A DNA stretch of 64,000 nucleotides from Rhodobacteraceae bacterium HLUCCA12 (GTDB lineage Bacteria; Pseudomonadota; Alphaproteobacteria; Rhodobacterales; Rhodobacteraceae): the NCBI GenBank assembly GCA_001314715.1, contig LJSV01000010.1:1-64000 (forward strand). Reading direction: 5' to 3'. The translations under genes and the position numbers were made by a program. Under the pieces are notes generated by a model, which saw only the letters and a list, made by a program, of their open reading frames with translations, ran no database searches and had not been told where the DNA came from. Positions 15,637-24,585 of this stretch are shown here, one piece after another (within the stretch, counting starts at the first letter, position 1; the number at the start of each line of letters is the position of its first letter).

Positions 15637-16992
15637 ATGACGAAAATCGCCGATTCACCTGCCGAACTGACCGATGCGCTGCTGCACGCCGCCCGCAAGG
15701 CCGGTGCCGAAGCCGCCGATGCCATCGTGATCGAGGGAACATCGCTGTCCATCGATGTCCGCGGCGGCACCCTGGAACATGCCGAGCGCGCCGAAGGAAT
15801 GGACCTAGGCCTGCGCGTCCTGATCGGGCGGCGGCAAGCCTGCGTATCATCGTCGGATGCGCGCGCCGAAACGATTTCGCAAATGGCGGAACGCGCGGTT
15901 GCCATGGCCCGCGAGGCGCCCGAAGATCCCTGGGCGGGCCTTGCCGATCCGTTGCAACTGGCCGAATGGCGCGATGGCGCGGGACTGGAGCTATGCGACC
16001 CCGCCCCCGAACCTGACCCGGCCGCGCTGCAAGACGACGCCTGTCGCGCCGAGGCCGCCGCGCTGGCCGTTGGCGGCATCTCGCAGATCGATACCGCCAC
16101 GGCCGGCTATGGCCGACGTATCATTCACCTGGCGGCCAGCAACGGGTTTTCGGGTGGATACGCGCGCAGTTCGCGCTCGATCTCGTGCGTGGCCATCACC
16201 GGCGAAGGCACGGCGATGGAACGCGACTGGGCCAGCGAAGGGCGCATCTTTCAGTCCGACCTGCCCAGCCCCGATAGCGTGGGCCGGCAGGCGGGTGAAC
16301 GCGCCGCAGCGCGGGCCGGCGCGCGCAAACCGCCCAGCGGCGCCTATCCCGTGCTCTATGACGAGCGCGTCGCGGCCTCACTGATCGGGCATCTGAGCGC
16401 GGCGATCAACGGCACCGCAATCGCGCGCGGGTCAAGCTGGTTGCGCGATGCGCTGGACACGCAGGTGTTGCCCACCGCGCTGTCGCTGGTCGAGGATCCG
16501 CATCGCGCGCGGGCCTCGGGCTCGCGCCCGTTCGATGCCGAAGGGCTTCCCACGGCCCGCCGCCTGCTGATCGCAGACGGCGTGTTGCAGGGTTGGGTGC
16601 TGGATCTCGCCACCGCGCGCAAGCTGGGGCTGCAAAGCACCGCGAACGCCAGCCGCGGGCCGTCCGCCCCGCCCTCGCCCAGCCTGTCGAACCTGGCGCT
16701 GAGCGAAGGGCCGCAAAGCCGCGACGATTTGATGCGCGACATGGGCACCGGGCTTCTGGTAACGTCGCTGATCGGATCGACCATCAATCCGACGACCGGC
16801 GACTATTCGCGCGGGGCATCGGGATTCTGGGTCGAGGGCGGCGAGATCCGCTATCCGGTGAACGAATGCACGATTGCCGGAAACCTGCGTGACATGCTGT
16901 TGCGCATCACGCCCGCCAATGACGCGCGGCGCCATCTGAGCACGGTGGTTCCATCGCTTCTGGTCGAGGGGCTGACGATTGCCGGAACCTGA
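15637..16992 (+). CDS. pmbA: TldD/PmbA family metalloprotease subunit TldE
   Basis: A 451-residue protein of the TldD/TldE (PmbA) family, whose heterodimer is a zinc protease that processes peptides such as microcin B17 and helps degrade CcdA. The N-terminal modulator domain includes GTLEHAERAEGMDLGLRVLIG. The C-terminal half has SGSRPFDAEG, LDLATARKLG and NPTTGDYSRGASGFWVE, diagnostic of the TldE branch. That branch lacks the HExxxH zinc motif of TldD, and none is visible here. Its end overlaps the cysQ start by 14 bases. Confidence 0.9.
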   Translation: MTKIADSPAELTDALLHAARKAGAEAADAIVIEGTSLSIDVRGGTLEHAERAEGMDLGLRVLIGRRQACVSSSDARAETISQMAERAVAMAREAPEDPWAGLADPLQLAEWRDGAGLELCDPAPEPDPAALQDDACRAEAAALAVGGISQIDTATAGYGRRIIHLAASNGFSGGYARSSRSISCVAITGEGTAMERDWASEGRIFQSDLPSPDSVGRQAGERAAARAGARKPPSGAYPVLYDERVAASLIGHLSAAINGTAIARGSSWLRDALDTQVLPTALSLVEDPHRARASGSRPFDAEGLPTARRLLIADGVLQGWVLDLATARKLGLQSTANASRGPSAPPSPSLSNLALSEGPQSRDDLMRDMGTGLLVTSLIGSTINPTTGDYSRGASGFWVEGGEIRYPVNECTIAGNLRDMLLRITPANDARRHLSTVVPSLLVEGLTIAGT

Positions 16993-17836
16993 TCGCGCGC
17001 CCTTTCACACCGAGCTGGCCTTGCTGCTGGATGCCGCGCGCGGTGCCGGCACGATTGCCGCCCAGCACTTCCGGCGTGGCCCAAGGGTATGGGACAAGGG
17101 TGGCGAACAGGGCCCGGTGACCGAGGCCGATCTGGCGGTGAACGACTTCTTGCGCGCGCGCCTGACCGCCGCACGGCCAGATTATGGCTGGCTGTCCGAA
17201 GAAAGCGATCCCCTGGGCGATCTGTCTCGATTGACGTCAAAGAAAGTCTTCGTGATCGACCCGATCGACGGCACCCGCGCGTTCATCGATGGACAGAAAA
17301 GCTTTGCCCACGCATTGGCCGTCGTGATCGATGGCCATCCGGTCGCGGCGGTCGTCCACCTGCCGCTGATGGAGCTGACCTATACCGCGACCCTTGGCGG
17401 TGGCGCCCGGCTGAATGATCGCCCGGTCCGCGCATCGCTGCGCACCGGGCTGACCGGTGCGCGGGTTCTGGCCACCCGCCCCAATCTGGATGAACGGCAC
17501 TGGCCGGGCGGGGTGCCCGATGTCGAGCGCCATTTCCGACCGTCGCTGGCATGGCGGCTGGCGCTGGTGGGCGAAGGCGCCTTCGATGCCCTGATCACGC
17601 TGCGCGATGCCTGGGATTGGGACATCGCCGCCGCCGCCCTGATCGCATCCGAATCCGGCGTGCGCATCAGCGATCGCGACGGTGCCGCGCTGCGCTTCAA
17701 CCGCGCCGAAGCCACGAACCCCGGCGTTCTGGCCGCGCCCGCGCCGCTGCACCGATCGCTGATGTCGGCGCGCGGGCTGCCAAATGCCGCCAGCCTGTGC
17801 CAGGATCGTCAGACAACGATACGGAGCATGTCATGA
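16979..17836 (+). CDS. cysQ: 3'(2'),5'-bisphosphate nucleotidase (inositol monophosphatase family)
   Basis: A 285-residue Mg-dependent phosphatase that recycles 3'-phosphoadenosine 5'-phosphate made in sulfate assimilation. Metal-site motifs are all present: GPVTEADLAVN, WLSEESD, the DPIDGTRAFIDG signature (about residue 94) and WDWDIAAAALI near the C-terminus. The start is a TTG at 16979 inside the end of pmbA; no better-placed ATG or GTG exists. A general inositol-phosphatase activity is an alternative. It overlaps the following DUF4170 gene (ATGA). Confidence 0.85.
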   Translation: MPEPDRAPFHTELALLLDAARGAGTIAAQHFRRGPRVWDKGGEQGPVTEADLAVNDFLRARLTAARPDYGWLSEESDPLGDLSRLTSKKVFVIDPIDGTRAFIDGQKSFAHALAVVIDGHPVAAVVHLPLMELTYTATLGGGARLNDRPVRASLRTGLTGARVLATRPNLDERHWPGGVPDVERHFRPSLAWRLALVGEGAFDALITLRDAWDWDIAAAALIASESGVRISDRDGAALRFNRAEATNPGVLAAPAPLHRSLMSARGLPNAASLCQDRQTTIRSMS

Positions 17837-18075
17837 CCCAAAGATTGCACATCGTTTTCGGGGGGGAACTGGTGTCGCCCTCGTCGCATGAATTCGTGGA
17901 CCCTGCAAATATCCATGTCGTCGGGCTCTTCCCGGACTATGCCAGCGCATATCGCGCTTGGAAGGCCGAGGCGCAGCGGACTGTGGATCACGCATCGACG
18001 CGGTATTTCATCGCCCATCTGCACCGACTGCTTGAAGAAACCGACGAACATAGCCCGACCCAAAGCCTGGGCTGA
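17833..18075 (+). CDS. DUF4170 family protein
   Basis: An 80-residue soluble protein. Its body (LHIVFGGELVSP, VVGLFPDYASAYRAWKAEAQRTVD, YFIAHLHRLLEE) matches the short alphaproteobacterial DUF4170 family, usually found between cysQ and the Kdo transferase gene. There is no catalytic motif. The ATG overlaps the cysQ stop, and the waaA-like gene starts eight bases after its stop. Operon position hints at a role in lipid A/Kdo synthesis, but none has been shown as far as I know. Confidence 0.8.
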   Translation: MTQRLHIVFGGELVSPSSHEFVDPANIHVVGLFPDYASAYRAWKAEAQRTVDHASTRYFIAHLHRLLEETDEHSPTQSLG

Positions 18076-18082
18076 GCACGAC

Positions 18083-19279
18083 ATGCGCGCGATTCCGGGT
18101 TTGCGGGCCTATCAGCTGCTGGGCAGGCCTGACCAGCGATCGCAGCCTGCCGCGGCGGCGGTAGCGGGGGGCGGGGGCGCGGCGTCGACCTGCTGGCTGC
18201 ATGCGACCGAACCGGGCGAATATGACCCGCTCAGGCTATTGGCCGCGCAACTCGGCGAGTTGCGCAAGGCCCCGCAATGCCTGGTCACCGGCAACAACAC
18301 CCATCCCGGCCCGGGCGAGGAACCGGCGGAGATCGACGCCTGGCTGGACCGGCTTCGCCCGTCGCTTCTGGTGCTGGCGGGCACGGTTCTGCCGCCCAGC
18401 CTGATCGAACAGACAAGGGCGCGCGGTATCGCCATGATGCTGGTGAACGCAACCCATGCCGCGCCGCCGGGACGCTGGCGCCTTTGGCCCGGTTTCACGC
18501 GCGGCCTGTTGGCGGCCTTTTCACAGATCCATGCACGCGACGAACAGGCCGCCCGCGGGTTTGCGCGGCTGATGCGCGGCGCCGTGCCGGTGTCTGTGTC
18601 CGGCGCATTGGCGCGGTTCGCACCCGCGGCAAGCTGCAACCATTCCGAGTTGGGCGCCCTGCGCACGGCGATTGCCGGTCGCCCGGCGTGGTTTGCCTAC
18701 AGCCTGCCACCGTCCGAGGTCGAGGCCGCCTTTGCCGCGCATGCCCATGCGCTGCGCCGGTCGCATCGCCTTTTGCTGATCCTCGCACCGCGCGACCCGC
18801 GCGATGCGGCGCAGCTTGCCGAACAGGCCAGCGCCATGAGCTTCAATTGCGCCCGCCGGATGCTGGATCAGGAGATCGGCGAGACAACACAGGTCTATAT
18901 CGCGGATACCGACGACGAACCGGGCCTTTTCATGCGCCTGGCGCCGGTCAGTTTTCTGGGCGGGTCACTGACGCGCGATGCGGGAACGCCACCGCCGCTG
19001 TTGGCGGCGGCCTTGGGATCGGCGCTGGTCTTCGGCCCCCATGCCGGGCCCGAGGCGGGCAGTTTTCTGGAACAGCTTCGCCGGGTCGGCGGCGGGCGCA
19101 GGATTGCCGCGGCCCCGGACCTGGGCGAGGCCGTCAGCGCCCTGCTGTCGCCCGAGATCGGGGCCGAGGCCGCGCTCAAGGCCTGGAGCCTGGCCACCGA
19201 AGGCAGCGACGCAACGCGCCAGGTGGCCCATGCGATCTGCGACTGGATGCAGATCAACAGCCTGCAGGGGGCAGCATGA
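18083..19279 (+). CDS. waaA: Kdo transferase-like glycosyltransferase (WaaA/KdtA family)
   Basis: A 398-residue protein placed directly before lpxK, the usual place of the enzyme that adds Kdo to lipid A precursor. Similarity to WaaA is visible in WLHATEPGEYDP (family WLHA..GE), IAMMLVNATHAAPPGRWRLWPGF, and the C-terminal VSFLGGSLTRDAGTPPPLLAAALGSALVFGPH split across the nucleotide-sugar site. Several conserved positions are altered: the usual E-x-W-P after strand two reads AGTVLPPSLI, and the GG-x-NPLEP stretch is degenerate. There is no clear N-terminal membrane anchor. It may be a divergent or second Kdo transferase. The stop overlaps lpxK (ATGA). Confidence 0.72.
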   Translation: MRAIPGLRAYQLLGRPDQRSQPAAAAVAGGGGAASTCWLHATEPGEYDPLRLLAAQLGELRKAPQCLVTGNNTHPGPGEEPAEIDAWLDRLRPSLLVLAGTVLPPSLIEQTRARGIAMMLVNATHAAPPGRWRLWPGFTRGLLAAFSQIHARDEQAARGFARLMRGAVPVSVSGALARFAPAASCNHSELGALRTAIAGRPAWFAYSLPPSEVEAAFAAHAHALRRSHRLLLILAPRDPRDAAQLAEQASAMSFNCARRMLDQEIGETTQVYIADTDDEPGLFMRLAPVSFLGGSLTRDAGTPPPLLAAALGSALVFGPHAGPEAGSFLEQLRRVGGGRRIAAAPDLGEAVSALLSPEIGAEAALKAWSLATEGSDATRQVAHAICDWMQINSLQGAA

Positions 19280-20280
19280 AGGCGCCGGGTTTCTGGACCA
19301 ATCCGCCCCGACGACCGGGATGGCAGGCACATCTTCTGGCGCCGCTTGGGGCGCTTTATGCCCGGATCACGCAGCGGCGGATGGCGCAACCCGGATGGCA
19401 CGCCGATGTGCCGGTGATCTGCGTCGGCAACCTGAATGCCGGCGGCACGGGAAAGACGCCGGTCGTCATCGCGCTGGCGCAGATGCTGGCCGCCCAAGAG
19501 GTGAGCGCGCATGTCGTCTCGCGCGGATATGGCGGGACGGAAACCGGACCATTGCGCGTGGACGAACGACGCCACAACGCGGCGCAGGTGGGGGACGAGC
19601 CGTTGCTGGTGGCAGCGTTCACCCCGGTCTGGGTCTCGCGCGACCGGGCCACGGGCGTCCGGGCCGCACAGGCGGCGGGTGCCGACCTGGTCATCCTTGA
19701 CGACGGGATGCAAAACCCCTCGGTTGCGAAAACCCGAACCATCGTCATCGTCGATGCGCAGACCGGCTTTGGCAACGGCCGTTGCCTGCCAGCCGGACCG
19801 TTGCGCGAACCCGTGGCCACGGGGTTGCAACGCTGCGATCTGGTGCTTGTCATCGGACCGGCCGCCCAACGCCAGCGTTTCATGGCCGACTGGACCGCGG
19901 CCTTGTCAGGGATCCCCGTCCTTGGCGCGACGCTGACTCCGTTGGAAACCGGAATGGCATGGCGCGGCTTGCGGGCCCTGGCCTTTGCCGGGATCGGCCG
20001 CCCGCAGAAATTTTTCGACACGCTCGCCGCGCTGGGCGTCGATCTGGTGCGGACCAAGGCGCTGGATGACCATCAACCGCTGAGTGCGGCGCTTCTGTCT
20101 CGGCTGGAGCGCGAGGCCGCAACGCTGGGCGCACAACTGGTCACGACCGAGAAGGACGCCGTGCGCCTGCCCCGTGCCATGCGCGCCAGGGTTCTGACGC
20201 TGCCTGTCCGGCTGATCCTGGACGATCCGGATGCGTTGCTGCGCATTCTGGACCTGCCCGGACAGGCTCAGGCACGGTGA
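19276..20280 (+). CDS. lpxK: Tetraacyldisaccharide 4'-kinase
   Basis: A 334-residue inner-membrane-associated kinase that phosphorylates the 4' position of the lipid A disaccharide. A short N-terminal amphipathic/hydrophobic segment (LLAPLGALYARI) precedes a P-loop (GNLNAGGTGKTPVV, about residue 49). VVSRGYGG, QVGDEPLL and ILDDGMQNPS follow as family motifs, and late VTTEKDAVRLP completes the set. Length is typical. It is coupled to the waaA-like gene. Its 3' end runs 13 bases into the convergent rlmH gene. Confidence 0.92.
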   Translation: MKAPGFWTNPPRRPGWQAHLLAPLGALYARITQRRMAQPGWHADVPVICVGNLNAGGTGKTPVVIALAQMLAAQEVSAHVVSRGYGGTETGPLRVDERRHNAAQVGDEPLLVAAFTPVWVSRDRATGVRAAQAAGADLVILDDGMQNPSVAKTRTIVIVDAQTGFGNGRCLPAGPLREPVATGLQRCDLVLVIGPAAQRQRFMADWTAALSGIPVLGATLTPLETGMAWRGLRALAFAGIGRPQKFFDTLAALGVDLVRTKALDDHQPLSAALLSRLEREAATLGAQLVTTEKDAVRLPRAMRARVLTLPVRLILDDPDALLRILDLPGQAQAR

Positions 20281-20738
20281 TAAGGGCTGCCCGCCAAAAT
20301 GCTGGCGGCGCGGTAAAGCTGTTCGGCCAGCATCACGCGCACCAACGCATGGGGCCAGACCATCGCGCCAAACGACACTGCCTGGTCGCCCCCCTGCCGG
20401 AAATCCGGGTCCAGCCCGTCCGCACCGCCGATGAAAAAGGCCAGATCGGCGCAGCCATCATCGCGCCATCGCGCCAGAAGTGCCGCAAACTCGGGCGATG
20501 ACAGGGCGACACCGCGTTCATCCAGCATGACCCGGCGGGCACCCGTCGGGCAGGCGCGTTCCAACAAGGTCGCCTCGGCCGACATGCCGCCGCCTCGCCG
20601 ATCCTCGACCTCGTGTTCCGCTGTGGGGCCAAGGCCAAGCGCGCGGCCGGTCCGGTCAAGCCTTTTCAGGTAGTCGTCGATCAGCGCGCGTTCAGGGCCC
20701 GCCCGCAGCCGGCCAACCGCGCACAGATGCAGGCGCAT
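20268..20738 (-). CDS. rlmH: 23S rRNA (pseudouridine1915-N3)-methyltransferase RlmH
   Basis: A 156-residue SPOUT methyltransferase that modifies pseudouridine 1915 in helix 69 of 23S rRNA on assembled 70S ribosomes. The SAM-binding knot is seen in AFFIGGADGLDP and the terminal LVRVMLAEQLYRAASI-AGSPYH region. The ATG at 20738 overlaps the rsfS stop, forming the common rsfS-rlmH operon. The start gives the usual 155-159 residues. Confidence 0.93.
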   Translation of the reverse strand: MRLHLCAVGRLRAGPERALIDDYLKRLDRTGRALGLGPTAEHEVEDRRGGGMSAEATLLERACPTGARRVMLDERGVALSSPEFAALLARWRDDGCADLAFFIGGADGLDPDFRQGGDQAVSFGAMVWPHALVRVMLAEQLYRAASILAGSPYHRA

Positions 20739-21157
20739 CAGGCGCGCCCGCCCCCTGTCGTCATTTGCCACATCTTTTCAAGCTGGTAGAAATCGCGCAC
20801 CTCGGGCCGAAAGACGTGGACGACCACGTCCCCGGTGTCGATCAACACCCAGTCGCCGGCATCCTTGCCTTCGACGCGGGCCGTCAGACGGAACGTTTCC
20901 TTGAGCCGGTCCAGCAATTTCTCGGCGATCGAGGCAACCTGCCGTGACGACCGGCCCGAACAGATCACCATGTGATCAGCCATGGAAGAGCGCCCGCGCA
21001 GATCAATCTGCACGACCTCTTCGGCCTTGTCGTCTTCAAGCGATTGCAGGACCAGTTCCAGAATGGCGTCGCTCGTGGGTGTCACGGGCGCGGCTTTCGG
21101 GGCGGGGGCCGCACTGGCGGCCAGGTCGATATGCGACAGAATACTGTCCTCCTGCAT
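20738..21157 (-). CDS. rsfS: Ribosomal silencing factor RsfS
   Basis: A 139-residue member of the Iojap family, which binds ribosomal protein L14 and blocks subunit joining when nutrients are short. The core is about residues 30-130: ILELVLQSLEDDKAEEVVQID, SSMADHMVICSGRSSRQV and WVLIDTGDVVVHVFRPEVRDFYQLE. An alanine/proline-rich N-terminal extension precedes it. The start is not secure. ATG 21157 has no ribosome site before it, while an AGGAGG sits just inside the frame (about 21149-21154 on the plus strand). It lies immediately upstream of rlmH. Confidence 0.88.
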   Translation of the reverse strand: MQEDSILSHIDLAASAAPAPKAAPVTPTSDAILELVLQSLEDDKAEEVVQIDLRGRSSMADHMVICSGRSSRQVASIAEKLLDRLKETFRLTARVEGKDAGDWVLIDTGDVVVHVFRPEVRDFYQLEKMWQMTTGGGRA

Positions 21158-21257
21158 GTCATTCACACGATAAAGATAACATCGGCGTGGACGATTCTCA
21201 ATGGATCGCGCCGCAACAGGCACGTTCCCGCGCGCCCTGGCGAAAAAATCAACACGG

Positions 21258-21286
21258 TTGTCAAAACACGCTGCGAGGCGTATCTA
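21258..21286 (+). promoter_or_regulatory. Possible sigma-70 promoter of leuCD
   Basis: TTGTCA (21258-21263), a 17-base spacer and TATCTA (21281-21286), about 170 bases before leuC. The -10 box matches only partly. A 29-codon frame starts at 21293 in the leader. Position supports a leu operon promoter, but the call is tentative. Confidence 0.35.
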
Positions 21287-21454
21287 ACAAGGATGTTCAA
21301 GTATTTTGACATGACCGACCACGCGCGCCTGCCGCAGCGCTTCTGCCGTGAGAACCGGTCTGTCCTTGCACGGCTTCGCTGATCGCAGCACCCGTGCGCG
21401 CGCTCAAGCCCGAACACCGTCTTGCCAAATCTCCCGAATCGAAGAGAAAGAGCC

Positions 21455-22873
21455 ATGACCGCTCCGAAAACACTGTATGACAAAATCTGGGATGCCCATC
21501 TGGTCGATGAATCCGACGATGGCACCTGCCTGCTGTATATCGATCGCCACCTGGTGCATGAGGTCACCTCGCCGCAGGCGTTCGAGGGGCTTCGCATGAC
21601 CGGCCGAAAGGTCCGCGCGCCGGAAAAGACCATCGCGGTGCCCGACCACAACGTTCCCACGACACCGGGGCGCGAAACCCGGATCGAGAATGCCGAAAGC
21701 CGGATCCAGGTCGATGCGCTGGACAAGAACGCGCGCGACTTCGGCATCCACTATTATCCCGTGGCAGACGTTCGCCAGGGGATCGTGCATATCATCGGCC
21801 CCGAACAGGGCTGGACGCTGCCGGGCATGACCATCGTCTGCGGCGACAGCCACACCGCGACCCATGGTGCGTTCGGCGCGCTTGCGCATGGCATCGGCAC
21901 CTCCGAAGTCGAGCACGTTCTTGCCACGCAAACCCTGATCCAGTCGAAGTCCAAGAACATGAAGGTCGAGATCACCGGCAAACTGAGCCCCGGCGTGACG
22001 GCCAAGGACATCACCCTGGCCGTGATCGGCAAGATCGGCACCGCCGGGGGCACTGGCCATGTCATCGAATACTGTGGCGAGGCGATCCGCGATCTGTCCA
22101 TGGAAGGGCGCATGACAGTGTGCAACATGGCCATCGAAGCCGGCGCGCGCGCCGGCCTGATCGCGCCTGACGAAAAGACATTTGACTATGTCAGGGGCCG
22201 CCCCCATGCCCCCAAGGGCGCGGTCTGGGAGGCCGCGATGGCCTATTGGAAGACACTCTTTTCCGACGAAGGCGCGCATTTCGACAAGGTCGTCACGATC
22301 CGCGGTGAGGATATCGCGCCGGTCGTGACCTGGGGCACCTCGCCCGAGGATGTGCTGCCGATCACCGCAGAAGTGCCCGATCCAGCCAGCTTCCCCGGCG
22401 GAAAGTCCGGCGCGGCCAAACGTTCGCTGGAATACATGGGCCTCAAGCCCGGCATGAAGCTGACCGACATCAAGGTCGATGCGGTCTTTATCGGCTCTTG
22501 CACCAACGGCCGGATCGAGGATTTGCGCGCCGCGGCCGAGATCTTGAAGGGCCGCAAGCTTGCCCCCGGCGTGCGTGGCATGGTCGTTCCCGGCTCGGGA
22601 CTGGTTCGCCTGCAGGCCGAGGAAGAAGGTCTGGCCGAGATCTTTATCGACGCGGGCTTCGAATGGCGGCTTGCCGGCTGTTCGATGTGCCTGGGCATGA
22701 ACCCCGACCAGCTGGCGCCGGGCGAACGCTGCGCCGGCACCTCGAACCGCAACTTCGAAGGCCGCATGGGCCGGGGCGGGCGCACGCATCTGATGTCGCC
22801 GGTCATGGCGGCTGCTGCGGCGGTCACGGGGCATCTGACCGATGTCCGCGAACTGATGGCCGAAACCGCCTAA
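21455..22873 (+). CDS. leuC: 3-isopropylmalate dehydratase large subunit
   Basis: A 472-residue aconitase-family subunit of isopropylmalate isomerase, second step of leucine synthesis. Substrate and cluster regions: [22 protein letters not shown], then the [4Fe-4S] cysteines in GSCTNGRI and in [27 protein letters not shown] closes the active site. Length is standard. leuD follows after 12 bases. The long leader (21293-21454) contains a small frame, so control in the leader is possible but not shown. Confidence 0.95.
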   Translation: MTAPKTLYDKIWDAHLVDESDDGTCLLYIDRHLVHEVTSPQAFEGLRMTGRKVRAPEKTIAVPDHNVPTTPGRETRIENAESRIQVDALDKNARDFGIHYYPVADVRQGIVHIIGPEQGWTLPGMTIVCGDSHTATHGAFGALAHGIGTSEVEHVLATQTLIQSKSKNMKVEITGKLSPGVTAKDITLAVIGKIGTAGGTGHVIEYCGEAIRDLSMEGRMTVCNMAIEAGARAGLIAPDEKTFDYVRGRPHAPKGAVWEAAMAYWKTLFSDEGAHFDKVVTIRGEDIAPVVTWGTSPEDVLPITAEVPDPASFPGGKSGAAKRSLEYMGLKPGMKLTDIKVDAVFIGSCTNGRIEDLRAAAEILKGRKLAPGVRGMVVPGSGLVRLQAEEEGLAEIFIDAGFEWRLAGCSMCLGMNPDQLAPGERCAGTSNRNFEGRMGRGGRTHLMSPVMAAAAAVTGHLTDVRELMAETA

Positions 22874-22885
22874 GGAGCCGGAACA

Positions 22886-23491
22886 ATGGAAAAATTCACC
22901 AAAATCACCGGCATCGCGGCGCCCATGCCACTGGTCAACATCGACACCGACATGATCATCCCCAAGCAATTCCTGAAAACGATCAAGCGCACGGGTCTGG
23001 GGGTGAACCTGTTCGACGAGATGCGCTATGACGAACAGGGCAACGAAAAACCCGATTTCGTGCTCAACAAGCCGCAATACCGCGACGCGCAGATCCTGAT
23101 CGCCGGCGACAATTTCGGCTGCGGCTCGTCGCGGGAACATGCGCCCTGGGCCCTGCTGGACTTTGGCATCCGCGCTGTGGTCAGCACGTCTTATGCCGAC
23201 ATCTTCTTCAACAACTGCTTCAAGAACGGCATCCTGCCCATCATCCTGCCAGAAGATCAGGTTCAATACCTGATGGACGACGCCAGCAAGGGCGCGAATG
23301 CCCGCATCACCGTCGATCTCGAATCACAGACGGTGACGGCATCTGACGGCACGACCTTCGCATTCGAGGTCGAACCGTTCCGCAAGCATTGTCTGCTCAA
23401 CGGGCTGGACGACATCGGCCTGACGCTGGAAAAAGCCGATAAAATCGATGCATTCGAGGACAAGGCCAAGCAGCTTTTCCCTTGGGCCTGA
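22886..23491 (+). CDS. leuD: 3-isopropylmalate dehydratase small subunit
   Basis: A 201-residue swivelling subunit that pairs with LeuC. Recognised by [20 protein letters not shown] at the N-terminus, [17 protein letters not shown] (substrate recognition loop, about residue 74) and [13 protein letters not shown]. Length and sequence are typical. It lies 12 bases behind leuC and is followed by a strong terminator, so leuCD appears to be a two-gene unit. leuA and leuB are not in this window. Confidence 0.95.
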   Translation: MEKFTKITGIAAPMPLVNIDTDMIIPKQFLKTIKRTGLGVNLFDEMRYDEQGNEKPDFVLNKPQYRDAQILIAGDNFGCGSSREHAPWALLDFGIRAVVSTSYADIFFNNCFKNGILPIILPEDQVQYLMDDASKGANARITVDLESQTVTASDGTTFAFEVEPFRKHCLLNGLDDIGLTLEKADKIDAFEDKAKQLFPWA

Positions 23492-23513
23492 AGCTTGTCA
23501 GACCACAATATCT

Positions 23514-23545
23514 GGGGCGCCCCGTTGCGGGCGCCTTACTTTTTC
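23514..23545 (+). terminator. Rho-independent terminator after leuD
   Basis: GGCGCCC (23516-23522) pairs with GGGCGCC (23529-23535) around a six-base loop, followed by TTACTTTTT. It lies 23 bases after the leuD stop. Confidence 0.85.
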
Positions 23546-23637
23546 CCCAAAGTTGATGCAAACCTGCGACAGTTTAACCTCGAAAATGGCCCAGAGATTC
23601 CAGACACTTCGCAAGAGGATTGCGGGGGGCGGACGAA

Positions 23638-24585
23638 ATGGGCAGAATTGTGGCAAAACTAAGGCGGCTCGCCACAATCGTCGGCCGCAACAATGAGGCA
23701 CCCGGCAACGTCCGGCCGGGATATGGCACGAGCATGGCTGAACGAAAGCGCAAGCCACATCTTCCCGGCGCGATGGTGCGTGGGTTCCTGGTCGCCGTCC
23801 TGGCGATCCTGCCGGCCGTTCTGATCCCGGCCACGACGCCCGAAACCGCGCAGATCATGTTGCTGCTGGCTGTTTTTGCCGGCGGGATCGTTTTTGCCGA
23901 ATACGCCTCGACCTATCCAGGCCTGATCGAGTTTCGCTTTGCCGCGCCGTTCAACCGGACGCGATTTCTGCTTCTCGCCCTGACCGCCACCTTCATGGCG
24001 CTCTTGCTGCGCCACCAGTCCGATCCAGGCCCGTTCTCGGCCCTCGTCCAAGGTCTGGCATCCGCGTGTTTCGGCCTGCTCGACTTCGGCGGCAGTCCGG
24101 TGCGGCTTCTGACTGGGGCCTTGCCGGATGCGTTGCCGGTCCGGCATCTGGCACAGGTCGGCCAGGGCGCGGCCCTCACGCTTGTGATCGGCGCAACGAC
24201 GGTTCTGGGGTTCATCGCCGCAATCCGCCTGAATGTCTGGCCGATGGGCAAGGGTCCCTTCAATGTCTGGATCAACCTGCCCACCTTTGACCCGACGGCC
24301 GGCCATGACGTTGTGCTGCGCCTTCTTCGCCAGGCCCGAATTAGCATCCTGTTAGGGCTTCTTCTGCCATTCTTGCTGCCGGGGCTGGTCCATGCGTCCT
24401 CGTTGCTGATGCAGCCATTGACCTTGCAGTCCCCGATGGGTTTTGTCTGGGGGATCGTGCTGTGGGGCTATGTGCCGGTCAGTCTGGTGATGCGCGGCGT
24501 CGCCATGATCCGCGTGGCGCGCATGATCCGCGCCAACCGCCGGCATTTCGCCGATTCCGAGGCGCGCGGCTACGCCGTCGCCTGA
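23638..24585 (+). CDS. Conserved multi-spanning membrane protein, function unknown
   Basis: A 315-residue inner-membrane protein with about six hydrophobic segments: VRGFLVAVLAILPAVLI, AQIMLLLAVFAGGIVFAE, LLLALTATFMALLL, a segment around LGFIAAIRL, ISILLGLLLPFLLPGLV, and a final FVWGIVLWGYVPVSLV. I recognise it as a family conserved in Rhodobacterales but without an assigned role. No transport or enzyme motif is visible. The ATG at 23638, preceded by GGGGGCGGA, includes a basic N-terminus. The next gene, an exonuclease/endonuclease/phosphatase-fold protein, follows in an overlapping frame. Confidence 0.75.
   Translation: MGRIVAKLRRLATIVGRNNEAPGNVRPGYGTSMAERKRKPHLPGAMVRGFLVAVLAILPAVLIPATTPETAQIMLLLAVFAGGIVFAEYASTYPGLIEFRFAAPFNRTRFLLLALTATFMALLLRHQSDPGPFSALVQGLASACFGLLDFGGSPVRLLTGALPDALPVRHLAQVGQGAALTLVIGATTVLGFIAAIRLNVWPMGKGPFNVWINLPTFDPTAGHDVVLRLLRQARISILLGLLLPFLLPGLVHASSLLMQPLTLQSPMGFVWGIVLWGYVPVSLVMRGVAMIRVARMIRANRRHFADSEARGYAVA

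Noticed and set aside
21404-23266. Open frame of about 620 codons on the minus strand
   Set aside because: Antisense shadow of leuC and leuD, whose iron-sulfur and substrate motifs are unmistakable.
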